From Sphingorhabdus sp. Alg239-R122 (GTDB lineage Bacteria; Pseudomonadota; Alphaproteobacteria; Sphingomonadales; Sphingomonadaceae): a stretch of DNA of 64,000 bases. The stretch is taken from NCBI RefSeq assembly GCF_900537065.1, contig NZ_UNRC01000007.1:91768-155767 (forward strand), read 5' to 3'. Below the pieces are notes generated by a model that saw only the letters and a list, made by a program, of their open reading frames with translations, ran no database searches and was not told where the DNA came from. This document shows positions 26,335 through 37,780 of the stretch, in pieces. The translations under genes and the position numbers were made by a program. Numbering within the stretch: the first letter of the stretch is position 1; each line of letters opens with the position of its first letter.

Positions 26335-26568
26335 GCAAACTCCACTTTCATCCTCAAGCGTCGGCACCCAGGGGTAATGCGGGTTACCATGGAAAACGCT
26401 ACGGAAACTGGAGCACGCAGGTCAATGTACAGAGGCTTGATTTTCGGCCAACGGTCATATCCGTTCTACCAAATGGCAATTTTGCAGTTTGATACAGGTC
26501 AATGCACTATTGTGGGACTCGGATCACTATCGTGATCTGGAGTTTGGGTGAAGGATAGGTGTAAAGAT

Positions 26569-27522
26569 ATGACCATGCGTACAAACAGCAAATCAGTGGG
26601 CAAACGTGTAGCAAATGTTGCTGTTGACAGGAAACCCGAACAGGTCCCGCAACCTGTGGCGCCGCAGCCAGGGGACAGCGTACACCACCAGTTTGAACAG
26701 GGAAAATATCCCTATTCAAAGAAAATGTCGCGCAAGGAATATGAGGCGGCCAAGGCGAAACTTCAGGCCGAGCTTTTGAAAGTGCAGCTTTGGGCGCAAG
26801 AGCGGGGTGAGAAATTTGTGCTGTTGTTTGAAGGCCGTGATGCCGCGGGCAAGGGCGGCACGATCAAGCGTTTTACCGAACATCTCAACCCCCGTCAGTC
26901 GCGGGTCGTGGCGCTGGCAAAACCGGGTGAGCGCGAGAAAGGACAGTGGTTTTTTCAGCGTTATATCGAACATCTGCCCACCGCTGGCGAAATGGTTTTC
27001 TATGATCGCAGCTGGTATAATCGCGCGGGTGTTGAGCGGGTGATGGGGTTCTGCTCTCCGGCAGAATATCTGGAATTTATGCGGCAGGCGCCCGAGCTGG
27101 AACGGATGCTGGTGCGTTCGGGCATTCGCATGTTCAAATACTGGTTCTCGGTGACGCAGGATGAACAACACGCTCGCTTTGACGCGCGCAAGACCGACCC
27201 GCTCAAACGCTGGAAGCTTTCCCCGATCGATCAGGCCAGCCTGAACAAATGGGATGATTATACCGAGGCGAAAGAGGCGATGTTCTTCTACACCGACACC
27301 GCCGATGCGCCGTGGACCATCGTCAAGTCCAATGACAAGAAACGCGCGCGCATCAACTGCATGATGCATTTCCTGCACAATATAGATTATCCGGAAAAAG
27401 ACACCGATCTGGTCGTCGCCCCCGACCCGCTGATTGTGGGCAGCACATCACATGTGCTCCATAATGACGACCATATCCTGGGCAAATCGCTCCACCCGGA
27501 ATCGCGACATAAGGGGAAGTAG
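26569..27522 (+). CDS. ppk2: Polyphosphate kinase 2 (PPK2 class I)
   Basis: Transfers phosphate between polyphosphate and nucleoside diphosphates (usually GDP/ADP to GTP/ATP). Protein of 317 residues with the Walker A motif EGRDAAGKGGTIKRF, the Walker B/lid segment FYDRSWYNRAGVERVMGF, and the conserved ERMLVRSGIRMFKYWFSV. The N-terminal 40 residues are low-complexity and basic/proline-rich. The ATG at 26569 (with AGGT nine bases before) is preferred to a GTG at 26548. The 234-base gap upstream carries its promoter and no gene I can see. It ends 18 bases before the convergent gyrB. Confidence 0.93.
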   Translation: MTMRTNSKSVGKRVANVAVDRKPEQVPQPVAPQPGDSVHHQFEQGKYPYSKKMSRKEYEAAKAKLQAELLKVQLWAQERGEKFVLLFEGRDAAGKGGTIKRFTEHLNPRQSRVVALAKPGEREKGQWFFQRYIEHLPTAGEMVFYDRSWYNRAGVERVMGFCSPAEYLEFMRQAPELERMLVRSGIRMFKYWFSVTQDEQHARFDARKTDPLKRWKLSPIDQASLNKWDDYTEAKEAMFFYTDTADAPWTIVKSNDKKRARINCMMHFLHNIDYPEKDTDLVVAPDPLIVGSTSHVLHNDDHILGKSLHPESRHKGK

Positions 27523-27540
27523 ATCACCTAATTTGGTTAG

Positions 27541-30129
<2,589 letters not shown>

Positions 30130-30220
30130 TTATGATTGTATTTCAAAGACTTCTTCTCTTTGCGGCTTGCGTCTTTGCGCAGAAAACATGTAACGTGCGA
30201 AATGATAGGAGCAAAAGAAA

Positions 30221-30583
30221 ATGAAAAAGGTAAATTTTACTGATGCCTTTGCGCAAATTAATGAATACTGGCAGCCGCATATTGCGGGGTCGGTGAATGA
30301 TGCGCACGTGAAACTGGCGAAGTTTTCCGGCAAGTTTGACTGGCACCATCATGACAATGAAGACGAGCTGTTCCTGGTGGTCAAGGGCCGGATGCGTATG
30401 GGCCTGCGCGATGGGGATATCGACCTGGAAGAGGGTGAGATGATCATCGTGCCGCACGGGATGGAGCATTGTCCGGAGGCACTGGACGGGGAATGCCATG
30501 TACTGATGCTGGAGCCGAAGACGACGCTGAACACCGGCAATATAGTGAACGAGCGCACGGTGGCCGAGCTGAAGAGAATATAA
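30221..30583 (+). CDS. Cupin-domain protein
   Basis: Single-domain cupin of 120 residues. Metal-binding motif 1 is [16 protein letters not shown] and motif 2 [10 protein letters not shown], so a divalent metal site is likely. Similar small cupins are annotated as mannose-6-phosphate isomerase-like or of unknown function. AGGAGCAAAAGAAA precedes the ATG. It is divergent from gyrB (154 bases apart) and is followed by the guaA leader with the hairpin element. Confidence 0.88.
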   Translation: MKKVNFTDAFAQINEYWQPHIAGSVNDAHVKLAKFSGKFDWHHHDNEDELFLVVKGRMRMGLRDGDIDLEEGEMIIVPHGMEHCPEALDGECHVLMLEPKTTLNTGNIVNERTVAELKRI

Positions 30584-30621
30584 CCCAAACCCGTTCACGG
30601 ATTTTATCCCTCACGACTGTT

Positions 30622-30740
30622 TTTTCGCTTTGCGAAAAGCCTGCGGGAACGCGGCACCGGCCCTCTCCCCCGCCCAACCTCCCGATATACTAGCGGGTCA
30701 CACTATCGGGAGGTTGGGCGGGGGAGAGGGCCGGTGCCGC
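30622..30740. repeat. Structured hairpin element, copy 2, upstream of guaA
   Basis: A 7-bp hairpin (TTTTCGC-TTT-GCGAAAA, 30622-30638), a 12-base spacer identical to copy 1, and a perfect 37-bp hairpin (left 30651-30687, right 30704-30740, 16-base loop). Compared with copy 1 at 16253 the 35 shared stem pairs differ at only two, T-A to C-G and A-T to G-C, each changed on both arms. I do not see the terminal inverted repeats of copy 1. It ends 78 bases before the guaA start, within its leader, and encodes nothing. Confidence 0.9.
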
Positions 30741-30818
30741 AATATACCCGGGAGGGCATCAAACAAAATGCGCCCGCCCACTGGACTCTCGTGCCCACCC
30801 AAACTATCGCATGGGCGC

Positions 30819-32423
30819 ATGAGCAGCACCGCATTATCCTCCGAACTTGCAACCCCCCAAAACGGGTCTGAATCCATCCTGATCATCGACTTTGGCAGCC
30901 AGGTGACACAGCTGATCGCGCGGCGTGTGCGTGAAGCGGGCGTCTATAGCGAAATTGCGCCGTTTACCAGTGCCGAAGAAGCATTTCACCGGATGCAGCC
31001 CAAGGGCATTATTCTTTCAGGTGGGCCAGCATCGGTGACCGATGCGGACAGCCCGCGCGCGCCTGATGTCGTGTTTGAAAGCGGAGTACCGGTGCTGGGT
31101 ATCTGTTATGGGCAGCAGGTGATGATGGAGCAGCTGGGCGGTAGTGTCGTTGGCGGTGACAGCGGTGAATTTGGCCGCGCCTTTATTGATATCAAGCAGC
31201 GCTGCACCTTATTTGATGGCCTGTGGCAGGAAAGCGAGAGCCATCAGGTGTGGATGAGTCATGGCGACAAGGTCGACACGTTGGCGCCCGGTTTTGAGGT
31301 AGTAGCAACGTCCGCCGGGGCACCTTTCGCAGTGATCGCCAATGAAGAGTGCCGCTATTATGGTACGCAATTCCACCCCGAGGTGGTGCACACGCCCGAT
31401 GGCGGCAGGCTGGTCGCCAATTTCGTGCGCCATGTCTGCGGCTGTGCGGGCGACTGGACCATGGCCGAGTTCCGCAAGACCAAAATCGCCGAAATCCGCG
31501 CGCAGGTTGGTGTTGGAGAGAATGGGGGCAAGGTTATATGCGGGCTTTCCGGCGGCGTTGATAGCGCGGTCGCAGCGGTGCTGATCCATGAAGCAATTGG
31601 TGAGCAGCTCACCTGTGTTTTTGTAGACCATGGCCTGATGCGGCAGGGTGAAGCGGACGAGGTCGTGCGATTGTTCAAGGGGCATTACAATATCCCGCTG
31701 GTGCATGTGGATGCGGAGACACTGTTCCTCAATGGGCTGAAGGGCGAGACGGATCCTGAAAAGAAACGCAAGTTTATCGGCAAGACATTTATCGATGTGT
31801 TCGAGGATGAGGCGAAGAAGATTGGCGGGGCCGAGTTTCTGGCACAAGGAACGCTCTATCCCGATGTGATTGAAAGCGTGAGCTTTACCGGTGGCCCGAG
31901 TGTCACCATCAAGTCGCATCACAATGTGGGCGGCCTTCCCGAACGCATGAATATGCAATTAGTGGAGCCACTTAGAGAGCTTTTTAAAGACGAAGTCAGA
32001 GATTTGGGTCGCGAGCTTGGACTACCCGACGTGTTCGTTGGGCGCCATCCATTTCCGGGGCCAGGCCTTGCGATCCGCATTCCCGGCGAAGTCACTAAAG
32101 AGCGCTGCGATATCCTGCGCAAAGCCGATGCGATTTACCTTGAAGAAATCCGCAATGCAGGGCTGTATGATGCGATCTGGCAGGCTTTTGCCGTGCTGCT
32201 TCCCGTCAAGACGGTGGGCGTGATGGGCGATTACCGTACCTATGACAGCGTATGCGGCCTGCGCGCTGTCACCAGCACCGACGGTATGACAGCGGACGTC
32301 TATCCGTTCGACGCCGCCTTCCTGACCCGCACGGCCACGCGTATTGTCAACGAGGTCAAAGGCATTAACCGCGTGGTGTATGATTATACCAGCAAACCGC
32401 CCGGGACGATTGAGTGGGAGTAA
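30819..32423 (+). CDS. guaA: GMP synthase (glutamine-hydrolysing)
   Basis: Converts XMP, ATP and glutamine to GMP. Protein of 534 residues. The N-terminal glutamine amidotransferase has its nucleophile Cys in [13 protein letters not shown] and the His-Glu in GTQFHPEV; the PP-loop ATP pyrophosphatase motif SGGVDSAV follows, and the C-terminal dimer domain ends TIEWE. The ATG at 30819 gives the usual length; the frame is open upstream through the hairpin element but that is not protein-like. An ATG at 30811 is out of frame and would stop at once (ATG GGC GCA TGA), overlapping the start. Confidence 0.96.
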   Translation: MSSTALSSELATPQNGSESILIIDFGSQVTQLIARRVREAGVYSEIAPFTSAEEAFHRMQPKGIILSGGPASVTDADSPRAPDVVFESGVPVLGICYGQQVMMEQLGGSVVGGDSGEFGRAFIDIKQRCTLFDGLWQESESHQVWMSHGDKVDTLAPGFEVVATSAGAPFAVIANEECRYYGTQFHPEVVHTPDGGRLVANFVRHVCGCAGDWTMAEFRKTKIAEIRAQVGVGENGGKVICGLSGGVDSAVAAVLIHEAIGEQLTCVFVDHGLMRQGEADEVVRLFKGHYNIPLVHVDAETLFLNGLKGETDPEKKRKFIGKTFIDVFEDEAKKIGGAEFLAQGTLYPDVIESVSFTGGPSVTIKSHHNVGGLPERMNMQLVEPLRELFKDEVRDLGRELGLPDVFVGRHPFPGPGLAIRIPGEVTKERCDILRKADAIYLEEIRNAGLYDAIWQAFAVLLPVKTVGVMGDYRTYDSVCGLRAVTSTDGMTADVYPFDAAFLTRTATRIVNEVKGINRVVYDYTSKPPGTIEWE

Positions 32424-32457
32424 GTCAGTCAACAGCGGGCACAATCAGGAGAAAGAC

Positions 32458-32850
32458 ATGACCAAATGCTATATTACACTGGGCAGCAGTGACCTGGACC
32501 GGTCGCGCGCATATTATGACGCGGTGATGCCCGCACTGGGCGCGAAGCTGGCGGATGACTATCCCGGCATGACCTACAGCTATGCCATGCCCGACGGGTT
32601 CATGATTTGGATTACGCGGCCGCAGAACGGCGAACCACAGGCGTGTGGGAACGGGCATACGGTGGGTCTTTATACGGACAGTCCTGAGCAGGTGGATGCG
32701 GCGCACAAGGCGGCACTGGAAAATGGCGGCAGCGACGAAGGCGCGCCGGGACCGCGCCCCATGTATGGCCCTGAATTTTACGGCGGCTATGCGCGCGACC
32801 CCGATGGCAACAAGATGAGCTTTGTCACCTATGTCAAGGTGAAGGAATAG
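32458..32850 (+). CDS. VOC (glyoxalase/bleomycin-resistance) superfamily protein
   Basis: Protein of 130 residues with the paired beta-alpha-beta-beta-beta pattern of the VOC fold: YITLGSSDLDRSRAYYDAVM at the start and YGGYARDPDGNKMSFV at the end, the latter being the typical second-half motif with a metal-binding position. Substrate unknown; small VOC proteins of this length are often annotated as lactoylglutathione lyase-like, which cannot be confirmed. AGGAGAAA precedes the ATG. It follows guaA by 34 bases. Confidence 0.85.
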   Translation: MTKCYITLGSSDLDRSRAYYDAVMPALGAKLADDYPGMTYSYAMPDGFMIWITRPQNGEPQACGNGHTVGLYTDSPEQVDAAHKAALENGGSDEGAPGPRPMYGPEFYGGYARDPDGNKMSFVTYVKVKE

Positions 32851-32893
32851 ACACAGAGCTTGTCCTAGGCGGCGTGGCTCCCATATTCTTTCC

Positions 32894-33643
32894 ATGCAGT
32901 TTGACCTTGGCCCGGACCCGCGTACCGAAACGCTGGAGCGTATACAGGCGCGCCTGATCGATCATTTCGGGCGTGTCCGCCGCCCGCCGGAAAAACGCCG
33001 GGATCCGGTCTGGACACTGGTGCAGGGCGTGATTGGTGCGCGCACGAAAACGGCGGTGTCGAACGAAAATACCGACCGGATGCTGGCGCGGTACGGGACA
33101 TGGGAAAAGGTCGCCGACGCACCGCTCGAAGAACTGACAGGCATGCTCCGGACCGCGACTTTCCCCGGGCTGATGGCGGAGCGGCTGAAAGCCTGCCTCA
33201 CGGAAATCATTGCGCAGCGCGGCAGTGTCATGCTGCATCACCTGGACAACCTGCCCACCGAAGAAGCCATGGCGTGGCTCGAAACGCTACCCGGTGTTGC
33301 GCGCAAGATCGCGGCCGGGGTAATGAATGCCAGCACGTTCAACCGCCGCACGCTGGTGCTTGATACCCATCACCGCCGCGTCATGCAGCGTATGGGATTG
33401 GTCCCTGCAAAAGCCGATACGGCGCGCGCCTATGATGCGTTGATGCCGGTGCTGCCCAAAGCGTGGGCGCCCGAAGATGTGGATGAACACCATCTGCTGG
33501 TAAAGCGTATCGGCCAAAATTTCTGCCGCCCGAAACGAACGGATTGTGTATCCTGCCCGGTGCGTGAGGATTGCCAAATGGGGCAATGTGAAACCCAACA
33601 TTCCTTCAAATCCAACAGGATTATCCAACAATGGCAGATTTGA
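32894..33643 (+). CDS. Endonuclease III-like DNA glycosylase/AP lyase (HhH-GPD, Fe-S)
   Basis: Base-excision repair enzyme of 249 residues. The helix-hairpin-helix LPGVARKIAAGVMN contains the catalytic lysine, the Asp of the VLDTHHRR motif is in place, and a four-cysteine iron-sulphur loop (C-x6-C-x2-C-x5-C, FCRPKRTDCVSCPVREDC) is near the C-terminus. It is not close enough to the canonical Nth to use that symbol safely, since it has an extended tail of about 30 residues after the cluster. Likely substrates are oxidised pyrimidines (inference). Confidence 0.9.
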   Translation: MQFDLGPDPRTETLERIQARLIDHFGRVRRPPEKRRDPVWTLVQGVIGARTKTAVSNENTDRMLARYGTWEKVADAPLEELTGMLRTATFPGLMAERLKACLTEIIAQRGSVMLHHLDNLPTEEAMAWLETLPGVARKIAAGVMNASTFNRRTLVLDTHHRRVMQRMGLVPAKADTARAYDALMPVLPKAWAPEDVDEHHLLVKRIGQNFCRPKRTDCVSCPVREDCQMGQCETQHSFKSNRIIQQWQI

Positions 33644-33723
33644 AGGCTTCCTAGGTGCGAAGCTAAGGGAAGTTAAGGACTGTTTGCGTTGCCCTATAAG
33701 GGGATGAGGGATTGAAATAAGGC

Positions 33724-33742
33724 GCCTGACAGTGGATCAGGC
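33724..33742. terminator. Small hairpin in the gap after the endonuclease gene
   Basis: GCCTGA-CAGTGGA-TCAGGC forms a 6-bp stem 80 bases after the upstream gene and 88 bases before the ArsC-like gene. No T-run follows. A 10-base palindrome TGATGCATCA at 33770-33779 lies further down and could be an operator. Confidence 0.3.
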
Positions 33743-33829
33743 TTGCCTACCGCTAGCTTCCTGCCTATCTGATGCATCAAGTTTGACGCACAGGACATGT
33801 GCGGAGCATATCAGAAAAGAGACAATACC

Positions 33830-34189
33830 ATGCCGACATTATACGGAATTTCCAATTGCGACACGATCAAGAAGGCCCGTAAGTGGCTTGAACAGCGCGG
33901 TGTGCAGTATACGTTTCACGATTACAAGAAGTCGGGCGTGACGAAGGATATGCTGGAAAACTGGGCGCTCGAAATTGGCGAGTGGGAGCCTCTGCTCAAC
34001 CGCCGCGGAACAACCTTTCGCAAGCTGCCTGAAATCGTCCGTGACAATGTGAATGAAAATACAGCGCTGCAGCTGATGGTGGAAAACCCGTCAATGATAA
34101 AGCGCCCCGTGCTTGAATATGATGGCGGCGTCATGGTCGGTTTCAAGGGCACGGACTATGAAACCGTGCTGGGTCTGAATCAGGACTGA
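33830..34189 (+). CDS. ArsC/Spx/YffB-family thioredoxin-like protein
   Basis: Protein of 119 residues. It has ArsC-type order: GISNCDTIKKARKWLEQ with a single N-terminal cysteine, then KRPVLEYDGGVMVGFKG with the conserved Arg-Pro. Of the family, YffB-like proteins best fit length and motif; E. coli ArsC has an extra C-terminal portion. The single CxxT motif (CDTI) argues for glutathione- or thioredoxin-dependent chemistry rather than proven arsenate reduction. AAAGAGAC precedes the ATG at 33830. Confidence 0.85.
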   Translation: MPTLYGISNCDTIKKARKWLEQRGVQYTFHDYKKSGVTKDMLENWALEIGEWEPLLNRRGTTFRKLPEIVRDNVNENTALQLMVENPSMIKRPVLEYDGGVMVGFKGTDYETVLGLNQD

Positions 34190-34197
34190 GCGCAGGA

Positions 34198-34223
34198 CAG
34201 GGCCGCGTGGCAACGCGGCCCTG
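34198..34223. terminator. Strong terminator hairpin between convergent genes
   Basis: CAGGGCCGCGT-GGCA-ACGCGGCCCTG is a perfect 11-bp stem with a 4-base loop, followed by GTTCATATGTCTGTCTT on the plus strand. It lies just after the ArsC-like stop and 15 bases before the end of the minus-strand gene. Confidence 0.8.
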
Positions 34224-34238
34224 GTTCATATGTCTGTC

Positions 34239-35060
34239 TTAACGGCAGTTACGACGGCGCATCGAATTGATTGCATTGACATATCCACCACGCGTATTGA
34301 CGGAAATGCACTGTTTTGACTGCTGGCGCCAATATGTGGTGTAGCGCCCCTGGTCGTCGGTGCGGTAGCTTTGCAGCATTCTGAAACCACGCCGCCCTGT
34401 CAGCCGGGATTCTGCGTCTGACCTTGTACGGCCGATCAGGTCGTTTACCCGTACAAACCCGCGATAACCGCCCTGGCCGCCATAGCCGGGCCGATAGGAT
34501 GTATTGTGGTCGCGTTGTTCGACACCGGCTGAATAGCCACTGGAATAGGCATCCGAGCGGTTATAGTTGTGATAAGGCTTGCCATACAGGCCGTCACGAT
34601 AGCCACGCTCATGGTCGGCCTCGGCCTGCTTGTCGCCGTGATGCTTGCCATCATCATGGTGATGCGATTTATGCGACAGGACCAGCGCACCGATTAGCGC
34701 AGCCGCGCCAACGGCAATGGCTGCACCGCTATTGTCCTTTTTTTTCTCCTGGTTCTGGTGACCGCAGTCAAAAGGCGGGGATTGGGTTATTGAATTATAG
34801 CGTCCCTGCATTGTCACAACGGAAATGCATCGCTTGCGCCGGTGGCTCCACCAATAGGACCAGGCGCGGTCATCGCCCTTGTGCGTGCTGATATGCGTAT
34901 AGCCGCGCGAGATGAGCTGGCTTTCCCCCGAACTGCCACGTGCACCGACAAGGTCACGGACATCTGAAGGTGTTTGTGCCATCGCATTTGAACTTGCCGC
35001 CAAATATAATATGGTTGCGCCAGCAATGGTGCCGAGAGATTTTACGCTATTGATTCTCAT
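34239..35060 (-). CDS. Exported protein with a duplicated ~60-residue domain
   Basis: Protein of 273 residues from ATG 35060 (AAGGA upstream). A signal peptide is evident (hydrophobic stretch to SSNAMA-Q). Two related domains of about 60 residues flank the middle: DLVGARGSSGESQLISRGY...RCISVVTMQGRYNSI at about 35-95 and DLIGRTRSDAESRLTGRRGF...QCISVNTRGGYVNAI at about 210-265, each with one Cys in (R/Q)CISV. Between them are a hydrophobic segment (IAVGAAALIGALVLS), a His/Asp-rich stretch, and a GYRDGLYG/GYSAG segment. I do not know the family. Likely periplasmic or membrane-anchored; function unknown. Confidence 0.75.
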   Translation of the reverse strand: MRINSVKSLGTIAGATILYLAASSNAMAQTPSDVRDLVGARGSSGESQLISRGYTHISTHKGDDRAWSYWWSHRRKRCISVVTMQGRYNSITQSPPFDCGHQNQEKKKDNSGAAIAVGAAALIGALVLSHKSHHHDDGKHHGDKQAEADHERGYRDGLYGKPYHNYNRSDAYSSGYSAGVEQRDHNTSYRPGYGGQGGYRGFVRVNDLIGRTRSDAESRLTGRRGFRMLQSYRTDDQGRYTTYWRQQSKQCISVNTRGGYVNAINSMRRRNCR

Positions 35061-35163
35061 ATGATATCCTTCCCCAGAGTGTAGTTTGAAATAATCATTT
35101 TTATTAAACAAGTAATATCAGGTATATATTACATGAAAATATTTGTAAAATTACGGAGCTTTC

Positions 35164-35691
35164 ATGCCAACAATAATGTCCCATGCCGCCGTTCCGATCG
35201 CAGGGGCGTTGGTGCTGGGGCATGGCCGGCTTACGACGGCGGTTGTGGCGACAGGCATCGTCCTAGCGATGTTGCCTGATCTGGATGTCATCGGTTTTGG
35301 CATGGGGATCGAATATGGCGAAGCATGGGGGCACCGCGGTGCCAGTCATTCACTTTTGGTAGCAGCAATATGTGGCCTGCTTGCTGCAGCGCTGTTACGG
35401 CCTGCGCATTTCAAGACGGTGGCGCTCTATCTGTTCACATGCATGGCTTCGCATGGCATACTTGATGCCTTTACCAATGGCGGGCTAGGTGCGGCCTTGC
35501 TCTGGCCCTTTGATGATGCACGCTATTTCGCGCCTTACAGACCAGTTGAAGTTTCTCCTATCGGGAACAGTTTTTTTACGGGCAGGGGACTGGCGGTATT
35601 GTGGTCGGAATTTTTCACCATATGGCTTCCGCTCGCAGGGTTTGTGGTGCTGGTATTGGCTATGAAGCGCGTGCTGGCGCGGCAGGAATAG
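35164..35691 (+). CDS. YdjM-like membrane-bound metal-dependent hydrolase (DUF457)
   Basis: Inner-membrane protein of 175 residues. The DUF457/YdjM pattern is seen: SHAAVPIAGA with an N-terminal His, MLPDLDVIGF with acidic residues, WGHRGASHSLL with two His, and MASHGILDAFTNGG. These histidines and aspartates in a membrane setting suggest a metal site. Substrate unknown. GGAG lies five bases before the ATG. It faces a TfoX-domain gene with which it is convergent (0 bases apart). Confidence 0.88.
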   Translation: MPTIMSHAAVPIAGALVLGHGRLTTAVVATGIVLAMLPDLDVIGFGMGIEYGEAWGHRGASHSLLVAAICGLLAAALLRPAHFKTVALYLFTCMASHGILDAFTNGGLGAALLWPFDDARYFAPYRPVEVSPIGNSFFTGRGLAVLWSEFFTIWLPLAGFVVLVLAMKRVLARQE

Positions 35692-36018
35692 CTATTTGGC
35701 GGGCAGGGTCCTTACAAAGCGTTCGGCCAGCGTGATCCAGTTGTCCAAACCATAGGCCAGTGCGTCTTCTTCCCGTACCCACAATATCCCGCCCATCTTG
35801 CGGCCGTTAAAGGCGACAATTTCTGCGCCCGGGTTTTTGAGCGCTGCGTCCTGCTGGTCCTTACCGACGCGGAACATGAAACGGCCTTCGCCATCGCCGC
35901 ACAGCATATTACCGTTCAATAGCCAGCAATTGCCGCCAAACATCTTCTTGCGTTCAATATCGCCGCGGTTTTTGAGCGCGCCTGCGAGCATGTCTGTGAT
36001 ATGCGGGTCTGATGCCAT
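35692..36018 (-). CDS. TfoX N-terminal-domain protein
   Basis: Protein of 108 residues resembling the TfoX/YccR N-terminal domain: RKKMFGGNCWLLNGNMLCG-like core followed by KNPGAEIVAFNGRKMGGILWV. The family includes the competence regulator of Haemophilus, but isolated N-terminal domains in alphaproteobacteria are of unknown role. GGAGACAGAC precedes the ATG. It ends immediately next to the YdjM-like stop. Confidence 0.85.
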   Translation of the reverse strand: MASDPHITDMLAGALKNRGDIERKKMFGGNCWLLNGNMLCGDGEGRFMFRVGKDQQDAALKNPGAEIVAFNGRKMGGILWVREEDALAYGLDNWITLAERFVRTLPAK

Positions 36019-36060
36019 GTCTGTCTCCTGATAAGGCAGACCATAGCCTGCAAGAGCGCT

Positions 36061-37314
36061 TTATACCAAATCATCCTGATACGTATGCGGCGGCGGGCCG
36101 TAATATCTCTTTACGGCAAATAGGAATGCTCCAATCGCCATTACCAGTAATCCGCAGCTGAGCAGGAAAGGCGCACCCGGGAAGTAAAGTCCTGTATCGT
36201 CGGCAAAATGTTCAAATGTCATTGCCATCATCACCGGGCCGATAATCGAGGTGAGGCTGACGGCACTTGCAATTGCGCCCTGTAATTCGCCCTGCGCATC
36301 ATCGCTGATCCGTGCGCTCATCATCGACTGCATGACTGGAAATGCCAGTGCAGTTGCCGCACCCACGACAATGCCTGCAACCATCCACCACTGGTTTGGA
36401 GCATAGGCGAATATCAGATAGGTCGGGATCCCGAAAAGCAGGCTGACAAACACCGTGCGCACCTCGCCCAGCCATTTCTGCACAGGACTGACCAGGCCGC
36501 CTTGGACAATGGCGAATAACAGTCCCCACAGCGTCACACTCAAGCCTATCTCACGTGGCCCCCAGTCAAACTTCAGGCTACCATAATAGGCCCAGACGGA
36601 TATTTCCGTTTGTGCGGCCAGCTGCAGCAGGAAAATGACTGCAATCATGCCGATCACCAGCGGGAATTTTGACATGACGATCAGGCTGCCGAGCGGATTG
36701 GCGCGCAGGATCGAAAAACTGCGGCGTTTTTGAGGGGGTAAAGTTTCTCTGAGCCAGAAATAACCGAGCAGGGTGGTGAGAAAACACAATATACACGCTG
36801 CGATAAATGGCATGCGATCACCATATTCACCCAGGAACCCGCCAATACCCGGCCCGATGACAAATCCCGAACCGCCTGCTGCACCCATAATGCCGAAATT
36901 GCGCCCGCGTGTTGCGAGGTTGCTGATATCTGCTACGCAGCTGTTGGCCGCCGCCCATGTGCCGCCCATAATACCCGCTATGGCGCGACCTAGAAACAGC
37001 CATACCAATGTTGGAGCCAGCGCCATTAACGCATAGTCTATGCAGAGCGCCCCCATGGCAAATAGCAGGACGGGCCGCCGTCCAAACCGGTCGCTCAGGC
37101 CGCCTATGACGGGAGCAAAGAAAAACTGCATGACGGCAAATGTGAAAAGCAGCCAGCCGCCGATGGTTGCCGCCTGGGCAATCGAATAGTCACCCATGCC
37201 TGTTATAAGCGAAGGCAGGACAGGCACGATCAGTCCAAATCCCGCCATGTCGATAAATACGATCATGGCGACAAACCAGAGTGTGGTTGTTTTTCTGGGC
37301 GCTGTGTTGGTCAT
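36061..37314 (-). CDS. MFS transporter, TetA/tetracycline-type efflux family
   Basis: Inner-membrane protein of 417 residues with 12 hydrophobic segments. The loop-2 motif GGLSDRFGRRPVLL and the N-terminal DMAGFGLIVPVLPSL are characteristic of the TCR/TetA subfamily of 12-TM drug:H+ antiporters. Many housekeeping sphingomonad members are not resistance genes; I infer efflux of an unknown compound. No ribosome-binding site is clear before ATG 37314. It is divergent from the DUF427 gene with about 80 bases between. Confidence 0.9.
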   Translation of the reverse strand: MTNTAPRKTTTLWFVAMIVFIDMAGFGLIVPVLPSLITGMGDYSIAQAATIGGWLLFTFAVMQFFFAPVIGGLSDRFGRRPVLLFAMGALCIDYALMALAPTLVWLFLGRAIAGIMGGTWAAANSCVADISNLATRGRNFGIMGAAGGSGFVIGPGIGGFLGEYGDRMPFIAACILCFLTTLLGYFWLRETLPPQKRRSFSILRANPLGSLIVMSKFPLVIGMIAVIFLLQLAAQTEISVWAYYGSLKFDWGPREIGLSVTLWGLLFAIVQGGLVSPVQKWLGEVRTVFVSLLFGIPTYLIFAYAPNQWWMVAGIVVGAATALAFPVMQSMMSARISDDAQGELQGAIASAVSLTSIIGPVMMAMTFEHFADDTGLYFPGAPFLLSCGLLVMAIGAFLFAVKRYYGPPPHTYQDDLV

Positions 37315-37394
37315 ATTGAATTTATTCTGCCATGCTGAGCGGGTGATAGAGATGCGTTGCTAACGCATGTTTGAAACTTGATGAAGGAAAGAAA

Positions 37395-37682
37395 ATGCCC
37401 ACCGCCAAATGGAACGGGACTATAATAGCCCAGAGCGATAATACCCAGATTGTAGAAGGGAACCACTATTTTCCACGCACTGCTGTGCACACGGAATATC
37501 TGAAAGCTAGCGATACGACAAGCCATTGTCCGTGGAAAGGAAGTGCCTCTTATTATTCGGTTGAAGTGGACGGTAAGACCAACGATGACGCGGCATGGTA
37601 TTATGCCGTGCCCAGTGATCGGGCGGCACATATCAAAGACCATATTGCCTTTTGGAAGGGTGTCGATGTCAGTGATGCGTAA
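37395..37682 (+). CDS. DUF427 domain protein
   Basis: Small protein of 95 residues; GAAGGAAAGAAA precedes the ATG at 37395. The motif TSHCPWKGSASYYSV and the following AAWYYAVPS identify DUF427, a fold of unknown function that is common in alphaproteobacteria. No role can be given. It is followed by a hairpin and the NSS symporter gene. Confidence 0.9.
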   Translation: MPTAKWNGTIIAQSDNTQIVEGNHYFPRTAVHTEYLKASDTTSHCPWKGSASYYSVEVDGKTNDDAAWYYAVPSDRAAHIKDHIAFWKGVDVSDA

Positions 37683-37717
37683 AAGCGTTTATTAACAGCC
37701 TGATTGCCAAGAGTCTG

Positions 37718-37751
37718 GCGGGAGCGCGTGCAACGCGCTAGAACTTCCCGC
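37718..37751. terminator. Two-part hairpin between DUF427 and the symporter gene
   Basis: GCGGGA (37718-37723) pairs with TCCCGC (37746-37751) and the inner AGCGCG (37723-37728) with CGCGCT (37734-37739). It is followed by AAAATATAATTTT. It could end DUF427 transcripts or be part of the leader of the symporter gene, which starts 29 bases later. Confidence 0.5.
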
Positions 37752-37780
37752 AAAATATAATTTTAGGGGAGATTCGCAGC

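Noticed and set aside
30630..30818. A longer guaA starting upstream in the hairpin element
   Set aside because: The added 63 residues translate the hairpin arms and are not amidotransferase-like; normal GuaA length starts at 30819.
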